DNA from: Cytophagales bacterium
GTDB taxonomy: Bacteria > Bacteroidota > Bacteroidia > Cytophagales > Cyclobacteriaceae
NCBI GenBank assembly: GCA_027317105.1
Contig: DAHVFH010000186.1
Coordinates: forward strand, 1 to 17,760
DNA length: 17,760 nucleotides
Direction of reading: 5' to 3'
Under the pieces are notes generated by a model. It saw only the letters and a list, made by a program, of their open reading frames with translations, was not told the origin of the DNA and searched no databases. Numbering within the stretch: position 1 is the stretch's first letter; every line of letters starts with the position of its first letter. This document shows, in pieces, positions 7,655 through 15,782 of this stretch. The position numbers and the translations under genes are program-made.

Positions 7655-8788
7655 CTACCTGCTAAAATAAATCAAGGAAAAGGAAATCAGGAAGAAGGCT
7701 ACGAGCAAATACAAAAACCCAACCAATCGGTTCCGCAAAGTAAGTTTCCCCAGGCCAGTGGCCAGAAGGAATGGAATATCCCTGAGATAGGGGGTTCGAA
7801 AGAAAACCAAGACACCTATTAAGTTGAAAAGAAAATGAGTAAGCGCTATGCTCATGGCCGCATTTGAATTAAAAGTACTGGCTATAAATGCCGTAATGGT
7901 AGTGCCGATGTTGGCACCCAAAATAAATGACCCAGCCTGCCTTAGCCGTATTATCTTCTTGGCCACCAAGGGAACGACCAACGAAGTGGTCACTGTGCTT
8001 GATCGAATAGCAGCGGTAGTAAGTAAACCCCAAGCAAATGATTTGTAAGGGTTTTTGAAAAAAAGTTTTTGAAATTTTTGTTGCGACCCTAATCCCATGA
8101 TGTGAGTAATCACTTGGCGAAAAAAAAGTATGGAACCAAACAATAGTATTACAGACAGAGTAGCAAGGATATAACCATTACTAATTCTATGGGTAATAAA
8201 ATCTATGGGCCAGCTTAAGCTAGGTCCAAGCATTTTGAAATTTCCGTGTAAGTCAATCGGCTGATGAAAAAATTTGACGGCAATAAATTGAGCCACACCC
8301 GAAAGAAAATGGAATTTATATTCTAACGGAAAAAGAATCAGCGCGGTAAGGATATTAAAGAAATCGTGATAAGTCCCTGCCGCCACGGCTCTTCTGAATT
8401 CCTTTTTATGATTGATAAAGCTAAGGGATACAATCGTGCTCGTAATTGTGGTGCCAATGTTTGCCCCCATGATAATAGGAACAGCCCCTTGCAGTGAAAG
8501 TGATCCTGAGGCAACCAAAGCAACCGTAAGGGAAGTAGTGGTGGTACTGCTTTGCAAGATTGCTGTTACCAATAACCCAATAAACAACCCCGTAAACGGA
8601 TTTGACGTTGCTAATAAAATCGTATCATTAACTGCTGTCCCCAACTGATGAAGCGATGAAATCATTAGGTCAAGAGAAAACAAAAAAACAGCAAGGCCGA
8701 TTAGAAAATAGAGTGCGCCTCGAAAAAAATATTTCCGATTAAAATTCGGCTTCAGGTGATTTGATGAGATGTCCGATTTTCCTTCCAT
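7655..8788 (-). CDS. Na/Pi-cotransporter family membrane protein
   Basis: The 377-residue protein is mostly transmembrane helices and contains the inverted-repeat signature of the NptA/PNaS family twice: TAILQSSTTTTSL (about 75-87) with MGANIGTTIT (107-116), and TAAIRSSTVTTSL (258-270) with LGANIGTTIT (290-299). Such proteins carry phosphate with sodium across the inner membrane. The C-terminal PhoU-like domain found in many bacterial members is absent. In the second repeat the Gln of the QSS motif is Arg (R262, codon CGA, one transition from CAA), which may affect substrate binding. I chose the ATG at 8788; an in-frame TTG at 8812 lies upstream, but the sequence between contains a promoter-like TATCTTTA box. 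The gene follows the M20 amidohydrolase by about 60 bases. Confidence 0.88.
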   Translation of the reverse strand: MEGKSDISSNHLKPNFNRKYFFRGALYFLIGLAVFLFSLDLMISSLHQLGTAVNDTILLATSNPFTGLFIGLLVTAILQSSTTTTSLTVALVASGSLSLQGAVPIIMGANIGTTITSTIVSLSFINHKKEFRRAVAAGTYHDFFNILTALILFPLEYKFHFLSGVAQFIAVKFFHQPIDLHGNFKMLGPSLSWPIDFITHRISNGYILATLSVILLFGSILFFRQVITHIMGLGSQQKFQKLFFKNPYKSFAWGLLTTAAIRSSTVTTSLVVPLVAKKIIRLRQAGSFILGANIGTTITAFIASTFNSNAAMSIALTHFLFNLIGVLVFFRTPYLRDIPFLLATGLGKLTLRNRLVGFLYLLVAFFLISFSLIYFSR

Positions 8789-8797
8789 TGGCTTGCG

Positions 8798-8805
8798 TAA
8801 AGATA
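8798..8805 (-). promoter_or_regulatory. Putative -7 box before the Na/Pi gene
   Basis: On the minus strand the sequence reads TATCTTTA, seven of eight positions of TAnnTTTG, ending nine bases before the ATG at 8788. No clear -33 element is seen. If real, the Na/Pi gene can be transcribed apart from the MoxR-M20 genes, and the TTG start at 8812 could not be used from this transcript. Confidence 0.3.
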
Positions 8806-8848
8806 CACGCAAGGAGGAAATTCAGGTAAAAATATTATGTCCGGCAAG

Positions 8849-10039
8849 TTACCCTTTCATCAATTCGTTAACCGCCAACCAGGCCATTAGCCCTGGGCCA
8901 ACGTTAAGTGCCTCTTCATCAATATCAAAGGTGGGCGTGTGAACATAAGATGTAATTCCCTTGGCGCTATTGCCTGTACCCAATCGATAAAACGAGGCAG
9001 GAATTTCGTGCGAATAATAGGCAAAGTCTTCTGAACCCATGGTTAAGTCAAGATCTACCACATTTTCTTTGCCAAGATATTCCTCAGCCGCTTGACGCAA
9101 CCCTTGAGTGAGGGCAGGGTTATTTTCCAGGTAGGGGTAGCCAGGTGAAATTTCTACCTCACATTTTCCCCCCATGCTTTCTGCTATTCCTTCCGCCATT
9201 TTTTTTATTTTCTTCAACCCCTCCTCACGCCATTGCTCATTGAGTGCGCGAAAGGTTCCGGCAATTTTTACCTCGTTCGGAATAATATTCGTGGCACCAT
9301 CTCCGGTAATTTTTCCAAAGGTTAAAACAGTAGGCTGTTTAGGGCTTGCATTGCGACTAATAACCTGCTGCAAGGCTATGATGATGTGGGAAGCAATTAA
9401 GATCGGATCGATTGTCAATTCCGGGGTAGCGCCATGTCCGCCCTTTCCAATTACTTTTAAATAAATTTCATCACTGCTGGCCATGTACATCCCTTCGCGA
9501 AACCCGACTTTTCCGGCTGCCACTAGCGGCATTACATGCTGACCAATAATTGCCTGCGGCTTAGGATTTTCCAAGACACCTTCCTTTATCATTAAGGAGG
9601 CACCCCCTGGGGTTTTTTCTTCACCGGGTTGAAAAATTAATTTCACAGAACCTTCAAACTCAGTTCTGATTTCGTTTAATATTTTCGCAGTACCCAAAAG
9701 AGAAGCGGTATGGACATCATGCCCACAAGCATGCATTATACCAGGGTTTTGAGATTTATAAGAAACCGGATTTAACTCCTGAATGGGCAACGCGTCCATG
9801 TCCGCCCTTAATGCGACAGTTTTTGTTTCTGGATTCTTTCCTTCAATCAATACGACCACTCCTGTCCCCGCCACGCCCTCAATGGGCTTCAGACCCAATT
9901 CGGTCAACTTGCTTATCACAAATTTTGCAGTATTGTATTCCTGGTACGACAATTCAGGGTGCATGTGCAAATGTCTTCGTGCAGCGATATTATCCTGGGC
10001 ATAGCTAATCGATAATTTTTTGATTGAATCCAGCAACAT
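8849..10039 (-). CDS. M20D family amidohydrolase/carboxypeptidase
   Basis: At 396 residues this is a full-length peptidase M20D protein, the group holding hippurate hydrolase, N-acyl-amino-acid amidohydrolases and N-acetyl-diaminopimelate deacetylase. The metal-binding set is complete: C105 and H107 in MHACGHDVHT, E140-E141 in FQPGEEKTPGG, H168 in IGQHVMP and H367 in YVHTPTF. D80 and D82 lie in LRADMDALP, and the dimerisation lid begins near GKGGHGATP. There is no signal peptide, so it is cytoplasmic. It would hydrolyse an N-acyl amino acid or similar amide; the exact substrate cannot be chosen from sequence. It starts five bases after the MoxR stop and is almost certainly co-transcribed with it. 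Confidence 0.95.
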   Translation of the reverse strand: MLLDSIKKLSISYAQDNIAARRHLHMHPELSYQEYNTAKFVISKLTELGLKPIEGVAGTGVVVLIEGKNPETKTVALRADMDALPIQELNPVSYKSQNPGIMHACGHDVHTASLLGTAKILNEIRTEFEGSVKLIFQPGEEKTPGGASLMIKEGVLENPKPQAIIGQHVMPLVAAGKVGFREGMYMASSDEIYLKVIGKGGHGATPELTIDPILIASHIIIALQQVISRNASPKQPTVLTFGKITGDGATNIIPNEVKIAGTFRALNEQWREEGLKKIKKMAEGIAESMGGKCEVEISPGYPYLENNPALTQGLRQAAEEYLGKENVVDLDLTMGSEDFAYYSHEIPASFYRLGTGNSAKGITSYVHTPTFDIDEEALNVGPGLMAWLAVNELMKG

Positions 10040-10043
10040 TACT

Positions 10044-11021
10044 TCAGTTTTTTAGCTGTGTCATTAACTTGTCGATAAGCTGGTCAACCGATTCACCCTC
10101 TGCTTCGGCTTTGAAATTGCGCACAATACGATGACGCAATACGGGTTTGGCCACCGCCCGCACATCTTCAATATCCGGGGAATATTTTCCGTTTAGCAAA
10201 GCATTACATTTAGCTCCAAGCACTAAGTATTGCGAAGCCCTTGGGCCTGCTCCCCATTCCATAAAATCATTGGCAAGCGATGAGGTGTATCCCGGTCTTG
10301 TTGACCCCGTTAACTTCACTGCATATTCAACTACGTTATCCGCAATTGGTACCCTTCTGACCAAATGTTGATAATTGATTATCTCACCAGCCGTAAGAGT
10401 CTTATGCACTTCAACAACTTCGTCTGCGGTAGTTCCTTTTACAATTTTCAATTCTTGCTCATAGGTAGGGTAATCCAGAAAAATATTAAACATGAAGCGG
10501 TCGAGTTGCGCTTCGGGCAATGGATAGGTTCCTTCTTGCTCAATGGGATTTTGCGTGGCCATAACAAAAAATGGCCGCGGCAAAGTGTAACGATTTCCAG
10601 CTATCGTTACCGCATTTTCCTGCATGGCTTCAAGTAAAGCGGCTTGCGTTTTAGGTGGCGTTCTATTAATTTCATCTGCTAGAATAATGTTGCCAAAAAT
10701 AGGGCCTTTTACAAATTGAAAATTTCTCTCTTTGTCCAACGTTTCTGCACCTACAATATCCGATGGCATGAGATCGGGTGTGAATTGAATGCGTTTGAAT
10801 TGCAGGTCCAATGCCTGAGAGAGTGTTTGAACCAGTAAAGTTTTTGCGAGACCAGGAACACCAATCAGTAACGCATGGCCATGACAAAAGATGGCAGTGA
10901 GTGCAAGGCTGACAACTTCGTCTTGCCCAACAATTACCTTGGCGATTTCATTTTTCAAATCATTAAAGGATTGCGCCAGCGCATTGGCCGCCTCTACATC
11001 ATTGGCAAAAATTTTAGGCAT
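10044..11021 (-). CDS. MoxR family AAA+ ATPase
   Basis: The 325-residue protein has the full MoxR core: Walker A GVPGLAKT (54-61), Walker B ILADEINR (113-120, D116 E117), TPPKTQAALLEAMQE, sensor-1 stretch VMATQNPIEQEGTYPLPEAQLDRFMF, and a C-terminal lid domain (PDIEDVRAVAKPVLRHRI). MoxR ATPases act as chaperone-like assembly factors, usually with DUF58 and von Willebrand A proteins. None of these partners is in the window; instead the gene sits between the SurA-like operon and an M20 amidohydrolase. It is preceded by a promoter-like element and a 70-base gap, so it likely starts its own transcript with the M20 gene. Confidence 0.95.
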   Translation of the reverse strand: MPKIFANDVEAANALAQSFNDLKNEIAKVIVGQDEVVSLALTAIFCHGHALLIGVPGLAKTLLVQTLSQALDLQFKRIQFTPDLMPSDIVGAETLDKERNFQFVKGPIFGNIILADEINRTPPKTQAALLEAMQENAVTIAGNRYTLPRPFFVMATQNPIEQEGTYPLPEAQLDRFMFNIFLDYPTYEQELKIVKGTTADEVVEVHKTLTAGEIINYQHLVRRVPIADNVVEYAVKLTGSTRPGYTSSLANDFMEWGAGPRASQYLVLGAKCNALLNGKYSPDIEDVRAVAKPVLRHRIVRNFKAEAEGESVDQLIDKLMTQLKN

Positions 11022-11040
11022 GCTTAAAACTATTAAGGGT

Positions 11041-11068
11041 GAAAAATACTTTTCCTAAGCCGCATCAA
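11041..11068 (-). promoter_or_regulatory. Putative promoter before the MoxR gene
   Basis: Read on the minus strand, TTG (11068-11066) is followed after 17 bases by TATTTTTC (11048-11041), which fits TAnnTTTG at seven of eight positions. Its 3' end lies 19 bases before the MoxR ATG at 11021. Spacing and position match the Bacteroidota pattern TTG-N17-TAnnTTTG. Confidence 0.4.
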
Positions 11069-11091
11069 CACCAAACTATTCAGGGAAAAGG

Positions 11092-12471
11092 TTATTCGGC
11101 TAATTTACATGAATTATAGGCCGGATCGATGTTAATAAAGACATCCCCCCGAGCTTTAACAAACCACTTATTAATGGCTTTGTCTTTTTTCTCAGCCAAT
11201 GCGGCTGATTGAATACGATGCCAGTCGTCTTTAAGGTTAGCTTGGTGGGGGGCAACTTTTGCTTTGAAGTAAATAATCCTCATCGCTTCCTTCTGCTTAT
11301 CCGTGCGATAGGGAAGTGGCCGGGAAATGTGGCCAACTTTCATCGTATCGATCGTGAGGTAAACGGCCGGGTCTACCTGCTTTAAAGATACATGAATACC
11401 TCCATCGGGGTCGGTCATGAAACCGGAATGGCCTTTTGTTTCAGAGTCATCCGAGAACAATCTAGCCGCATGTTCAAATTTTAGGCTGTCGCTCATTATT
11501 TTTCCACGGATACTGTCAAGAAAAATACCTGCGCGCGCAACGTCTTCTTTGCTGGGTACGGCCGAAATCAAAATATGACGGGAATTATATTCATTGCCTC
11601 TACGGTCGATCAACTGCATGATGTGAAAGCCGTATGGAGACTCAAACGGATGTGAAATTTCTCCTTTCCTTAATTTAAACGCCATCGCTTCATATTCGGG
11701 TACCATGGCACCGCGACCGAAATAACCCATTTCTCCACCATTGGATTGTGCACTTGGATCCTCTGAATATTTTTTAGCCAGCTCATTAAAATTTTCTCCA
11801 TTAATAAGCCTGTCGCGCAACGCCTCAAGTCGAACCTTTGTTTTTTCTTTTTGTTCATTGTCAACTTTTGCTACTTTGACGATTTGCCCAATTTCCGCAT
11901 CCGCATCATAATAAGGTAAGCTATCTACAGGTATTTTGTTAAAAAATCTTTTCACTTCAGAAGGCGTGATCTCTATATTTTTTGTTATTCGCTGAGTCAT
12001 TTCGCGCGCCAATAGCTGCTCACGGATCTGGTCTCGCAATTCAATTTTTATCTGCTCCATTGTCTTGCCGTATTGCCGTTCCAATTCTTCTGCCGAGTTG
12101 CCATAATTGTTCAAAATGACACTCATCCGTTGAGAGGTGTTTTGATCTACCTCAGCATCGGTCACTACCACTGAGTCAATCTCGGCTTTAGCCACCATCA
12201 ATTTGCTCATCACCATGCGGTTTAGTAGCGAACATTTGGCCTCGTCAGAACCGACATTTCCTTCTGTAAGGTAATTTTGGTAAGCGGCATCTAATTCGGA
12301 TTTTAAAACAATGTAATTGTCAACCTTGGCAATGATCTTATCAAGCACAAATCCGGTTTCTTCCTTTGCCTCTTTCGCTTCTTGCCCATAGACGGATAGC
12401 GAAAGGAATAGAAGAAAGAAGATATTATTTTTCAAAAACCTCAAAATCCTTTTGTTTTGCTGCGTTTTCAT
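11092..12471 (-). CDS. SurA-like periplasmic peptidylprolyl isomerase/chaperone
   Basis: From the ATG at 12471 the product is 459 residues with a signal peptide ending in SLSVYGQ (about residue 30). A SurA N-terminal chaperone domain follows (about 40-175: VLDKIIAKVDNYIVLKSELD, then LLNRMVMSKLMVAKAE). A parvulin domain lies at about 192-290, with FNELAKKYSEDPSAQSNGGE and SPYGFHIMQLIDRR; a second, more divergent one lies at about 297-400, starting SRHILISAVPS. SurA escorts outer-membrane proteins through the periplasm. The reading frame overlaps the end of the upstream lipoprotein gene by 47 bases (74 if the ATG at 12498 is used), which is long for an operon overlap; in-frame TTG codons would shorten it but also trim the signal peptide. 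It is the last gene of the three-gene chaperone operon. Confidence 0.93.
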   Translation of the reverse strand: MKTQQNKRILRFLKNNIFFLLFLSLSVYGQEAKEAKEETGFVLDKIIAKVDNYIVLKSELDAAYQNYLTEGNVGSDEAKCSLLNRMVMSKLMVAKAEIDSVVVTDAEVDQNTSQRMSVILNNYGNSAEELERQYGKTMEQIKIELRDQIREQLLAREMTQRITKNIEITPSEVKRFFNKIPVDSLPYYDADAEIGQIVKVAKVDNEQKEKTKVRLEALRDRLINGENFNELAKKYSEDPSAQSNGGEMGYFGRGAMVPEYEAMAFKLRKGEISHPFESPYGFHIMQLIDRRGNEYNSRHILISAVPSKEDVARAGIFLDSIRGKIMSDSLKFEHAARLFSDDSETKGHSGFMTDPDGGIHVSLKQVDPAVYLTIDTMKVGHISRPLPYRTDKQKEAMRIIYFKAKVAPHQANLKDDWHRIQSAALAEKKDKAINKWFVKARGDVFINIDPAYNSCKLAE

Positions 12472-13330
12472 AAACTTGATCTTCCAATTTTTTTGCAAGT
12501 TCTACTTTTCTTTTGTTTAAAATAATGTTTTTTATGTCCTGTTTTACAAACTCTAACGGTGATACGTTGTCTGTAATTTTATACGCATCAACTTTTAGGA
12601 AATACAAATAAGAGGGATCATTGGTTTCATAATAGTTATATGCTCTTAAAAACTGGATTTTGTTGGGGATTTCAGCCAATGGGGAATTTACTGTCAGTCT
12701 ATCGAATTCGATCCATGAAGAATCAGCCAAATGGTAAGCGGCAGAAAAACTAAGGCAGTACGATTTAAGCTCTGTTAAATCCTTCTCCTTTGTTGAAAAC
12801 ATCAACTCTTTAATTCGCTTAGTGCGAGGCGCGTCTTTTGGCACCTTTATGTAGGTACCGCGAATAATATTTTGTTTTAGAATAAAATTATCAAGGTGCT
12901 TTTTATAGTACGTTGCAATGGTGGAATCGTTAACGCTATCGTTCAAGTGTTGCTGGATATAATAATTTAAGAATTCATAGCTTATCAAGCTGTATCGATA
13001 ATCCATCACTTTTCGTTCTACTTCTGCCTCATCGATGCTGATGGTTTTTAAAGCCTCTTGAATCAGCAGCTGTTTACGTACCCAACTGTTAACATAAGCA
13101 TTGATGCGCGTGGCGCTATCTTGCTTTGTGGTTTTCTCTGGAACAATGCCCTTCAGTTCATCGGCATATAAATACGCGTCATGGACACGGGCAATGAGGC
13201 TTCGGGTTCCATCCTGGTCGCCTTTTCCACGCTTCATTCGAATTAGATCGCATGACCCGAGACCAAACACAAGTAATCCAATAACAAAAAAGATTTTAAT
13301 AGGACGATATTTTAAGTTAGACCTGTTCAT
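12425..13330 (-). CDS. Lipoprotein, SurA/PpiC chaperone-like without a clear parvulin domain
   Basis: The 301-residue protein has a lipoprotein signal peptide with lipobox LGSC and acylated C27. The mature part is mostly helical, with features of the SurA/PrsA chaperone fold: INAYVNSWVRKQLLIQEALK (residues 77-96), YYKKHLDNFILKQNIIRGTYI (the end-of-domain linker usual before parvulin), and a C-terminal QDIKNIILNKRKVELAKKLE helix. Between these the expected parvulin strands (HILI..., GxxxGYF, GYHII) are not recognisable, so catalytic isomerase activity is doubtful. No Bacteroidota surface-export signal is visible after C27, so it likely faces the periplasm. It overlaps the upstream isomerase gene by four bases (ATGA) and the downstream one by 47. 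I infer a chaperone role from position and fold. Confidence 0.82.
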   Translation of the reverse strand: MNRSNLKYRPIKIFFVIGLLVFGLGSCDLIRMKRGKGDQDGTRSLIARVHDAYLYADELKGIVPEKTTKQDSATRINAYVNSWVRKQLLIQEALKTISIDEAEVERKVMDYRYSLISYEFLNYYIQQHLNDSVNDSTIATYYKKHLDNFILKQNIIRGTYIKVPKDAPRTKRIKELMFSTKEKDLTELKSYCLSFSAAYHLADSSWIEFDRLTVNSPLAEIPNKIQFLRAYNYYETNDPSYLYFLKVDAYKITDNVSPLEFVKQDIKNIILNKRKVELAKKLEDQVYENAAKQKDFEVFEK

Positions 13331-15315
13331 TTTTTCATCAACTCATTCATAACGGACTTTCTGGCCTTAGTATTTATTTTCACCGGATATTTATTTCTCA
13401 ATGAAGCAACCCAGTTCTTTTCCAAAAAATCTTGATAATCGGATATCACATGAGCACGTGCTTCGGCAAATGATTTCGTGCCTGGCAGCACTAGCTGTTT
13501 AATCTCTACTAAAAAGAATGTTCCCTCGATATCCGTTTCCTGCAGCCCCGGTACCCAGTTTACCTTATCGATTACTTTGCTTTCCCCTTTTTCATAATTG
13601 CGAAAATTTTGCACGGATTTAAATTTCTTCATGTCAGCAGCTGTTAGCGTGTCGCCTTTGGTCACTTTCCTTTTCACTTCTTGTAAAAAAGTTTTATCCG
13701 TAGTAGAAAATATACGAGCCTCCACACGATCCCCGGCTGTATACTTAGCAAGGTGATCTTGGTAAAATTTCCTTTGGTCCACAGAATCCTCGGAAGCTTT
13801 GTTCCAAACCTCTTTTTCCATGATGTCAAACAATAAAATCCCTTCCTTGTATTCGGTCAATAAATACTGAAAATCAGGATTGTTTATTTTGATTTTCTCT
13901 TCTTCTGCTTTATCCACGTTATCATTTACATACGTTTCATACAATTGGTCAAAGTAGGATTCGGGATTCAGCTTGCTTGAAGTCTGATGGCGTTCAACCC
14001 ATTGAAAAAAATCTACAGCCTTATACACTTGATGACCTATTGAAAACAGGATAACATTTTTGGTCTCCGTATTTCCGGTAAACTTCCATTTGCCTTTCAA
14101 TAAAGTTGAGTCAGCCAAAGCCAATACTTTTGGTTTGTTCTCTTTGTTTTCATTAAACCCTAGTTCCTTTCTTCTTGCAATCGCCATCGCCTGTTCTGAG
14201 ATTTTCAATCGCTCATCGCGGGCCACCCGTTTTTTCAAGCTAGCTTCCACTTCGGCATAGGGTGGCACGGGGATTTTCTTTTCTAATCGGATGATGTGCC
14301 AGCCAATGTTCGATTGAAATGGGTCAGAAATATCACCCGGTTTCTCCAAGGCAAAAGCTGTGGCTTCGAACTCAGGCACGGCTGCTAATGCCCTGGCTCC
14401 AAAGGGCCTTAACTTTCCGCCCGTATTTTTAGTGTTGGAGTCTTCCGAATACTCCTTACAAAGCTCGTCCCAACTACGACCCGACTTTAGCTGATCATAG
14501 ATTTCAAAAATCAAATTTTTAACTTTAGGATCGTTGTCCATCTCGGTAGTATTTTTAAGTCGCGAAGTTTGTCCTCCATTTGTTGTGCGAAGAAGTATGT
14601 GAGCTACCTCCACCTCACCTTGTGAAGTCCTTTTGTCCACCACTTTTATGAGATGGTACCCAAAGCGCGTTCGGATTATAGATGAAGCTTCGCCTACTTT
14701 AGTTTTATAAGCTGCCTCTTCAAAGGGATAAACCATTTGTAGGGCTGTGAAATAACCCAGGTTACCTCCATTGTATTTGGCTGAAGGATCTTCACTTAAC
14801 TCACGCGCTAATTTTTCAAAATCCTCTCCAGCAACAATCCGTTTTTGAATTTCTGAAATTTTTGTAAACGCTTTCAGCGTGTCGGCAGGAGCAGCATCGG
14901 GTTTTACCTGAATCAAAATGTGTGAGGCTTTGACTTCCTCCGTCAGGTGGTCATAGGCTTCTTTCGTTAGTTTGTCGAGTGCGTCCTTGTCTGCGCGATA
15001 GGGTTTCTTAAGCTCTTCCTCATAAGTTTTTAATTCTTTGTTAAACTTTACCGTGGTATCAAGGCCCCGTTGGTAGCCTTCCTTAACTTTTAATTTAAAA
15101 TTGACAAACAGGTTAAGGTATTCTTCAATCTTTTCAGGGGTAAAATCCTGTGATTTATTTCTATGATTTTTCTTATACAGATACATGAATTCCTCGGTGT
15201 ACGTTGGCGTTCCCCCGACCGTGAAGAGGGCAATAGGCCTGACTTTTTTGACTGCCTGACCCATTCCGCTGGTGAATTGCCATAACGCTAGAAAGGCTAA
15301 AACAAAATTTTTCAT
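13327..15315 (-). CDS. Periplasmic peptidylprolyl isomerase with two parvulin domains
   Basis: This 662-residue protein starts with a signal peptide (MKNFVLAFLALWQFTSGMGQ). An N-terminal helical segment (about 40-125) precedes two parvulin (PpiC) domains. Domain 1 lies at about 128-228, with KASHILIQV, EDFEKLARELSEDPSAK, NGGNLGYF and RFGYHLIKVVDKR. Domain 2 lies at about 235-346, with VEVAHILLRT, SWDELCKEYSEDSNTKNTGG and NIGWHIIRLEKK. About 310 further residues form a helical C-terminal region without a family I recognise. Together with the next two genes it forms an envelope protein-folding operon, probably for outer-membrane proteins. A -7-like box sits just before the start, suggesting it is the first gene of its transcript. 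Confidence 0.93.
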   Translation of the reverse strand: MKNFVLAFLALWQFTSGMGQAVKKVRPIALFTVGGTPTYTEEFMYLYKKNHRNKSQDFTPEKIEEYLNLFVNFKLKVKEGYQRGLDTTVKFNKELKTYEEELKKPYRADKDALDKLTKEAYDHLTEEVKASHILIQVKPDAAPADTLKAFTKISEIQKRIVAGEDFEKLARELSEDPSAKYNGGNLGYFTALQMVYPFEEAAYKTKVGEASSIIRTRFGYHLIKVVDKRTSQGEVEVAHILLRTTNGGQTSRLKNTTEMDNDPKVKNLIFEIYDQLKSGRSWDELCKEYSEDSNTKNTGGKLRPFGARALAAVPEFEATAFALEKPGDISDPFQSNIGWHIIRLEKKIPVPPYAEVEASLKKRVARDERLKISEQAMAIARRKELGFNENKENKPKVLALADSTLLKGKWKFTGNTETKNVILFSIGHQVYKAVDFFQWVERHQTSSKLNPESYFDQLYETYVNDNVDKAEEEKIKINNPDFQYLLTEYKEGILLFDIMEKEVWNKASEDSVDQRKFYQDHLAKYTAGDRVEARIFSTTDKTFLQEVKRKVTKGDTLTAADMKKFKSVQNFRNYEKGESKVIDKVNWVPGLQETDIEGTFFLVEIKQLVLPGTKSFAEARAHVISDYQDFLEKNWVASLRNKYPVKINTKARKSVMNELMKK

Positions 15316-15338
15316 GAATAAATTATGATTTCAATTTG

Positions 15339-15346
15339 CAAAGATA
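15339..15346 (-). promoter_or_regulatory. Putative -7 box of the isomerase operon
   Basis: On the minus strand TATCTTTG matches TAnnTTTG exactly and is followed by CA, common in this phylum. It ends 23 bases before the ATG at 15315. There is no clear TTG at -33. It lies in the 59-base gap after the RsbW-like gene and would make the chaperone genes independent of the partner-switch genes. Confidence 0.45.
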
Positions 15347-15374
15347 GTTTTTTGGAGGAAAGTGGGCGGGCGTG

Positions 15375-15782
15375 TTAAAGCTCTTTCGTTAGCCTACAAA
15401 TGTTTCTTCCTCCTTCAGAGGTGTATTCAATTTTGTCCATAATGGATTTCACCAAGCGGATACCGAGCCCTCCCTTTTTCTTTTCTTGAACAAGACGTTC
15501 CATTCCGGGTTCAATGAATTCATTAATATTAAACAAGTTGCCTTCGTCAATGATTTCAAAAATATACGAGTGTTGTTCCTGATTAATATGAAGCTCAAGA
15601 ATATGGTCGGGGTTGCAATGATGGGCATGAATCATGAGGTTGGAGCACATCTCATCCAAGGCCAGCACGACCGAGCTGATCTGCAATTCAGGCACCTGGT
15701 TTTCATTCAGTGTATTTCGAATGAAATCACGGATCCCCTTGAGGTTAGAAAGGCTACACCCTATTTTATACTGATAATTCAT
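15375..15782 (-). CDS. RsbW-like serine kinase/anti-sigma-type ATPase
   Basis: The 135-residue protein is a single HATPase_c domain of the RsbW/SpoIIAB kind. The N-box is ALDEMCSNLMIHAH (41-54, E44 and N48), the G1 box is IIDEGNLF (77-84, D79) and the G2 box is KKGGLGIRLVKSIMD (102-116). The insertions typical of sensor histidine kinases and a phospho-acceptor His domain are absent. In known systems such kinases phosphorylate an STAS antagonist on Ser and otherwise hold a sigma factor or another partner. The gene overlaps the RsbV-like gene by 17 bases, so the pair is translationally linked. No sigma factor is encoded nearby, so the bound partner is unknown. Confidence 0.9.
   Translation of the reverse strand: MNYQYKIGCSLSNLKGIRDFIRNTLNENQVPELQISSVVLALDEMCSNLMIHAHHCNPDHILELHINQEQHSYIFEIIDEGNLFNINEFIEPGMERLVQEKKKGGLGIRLVKSIMDKIEYTSEGGRNICRLTKEL

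Noticed and set aside
7580..7822. Plus-strand open frame of 80 codons at the end of the Na/Pi gene
   Set aside because: Most of it is antisense to the transporter and its composition is not protein-like; no promoter-like box seen.
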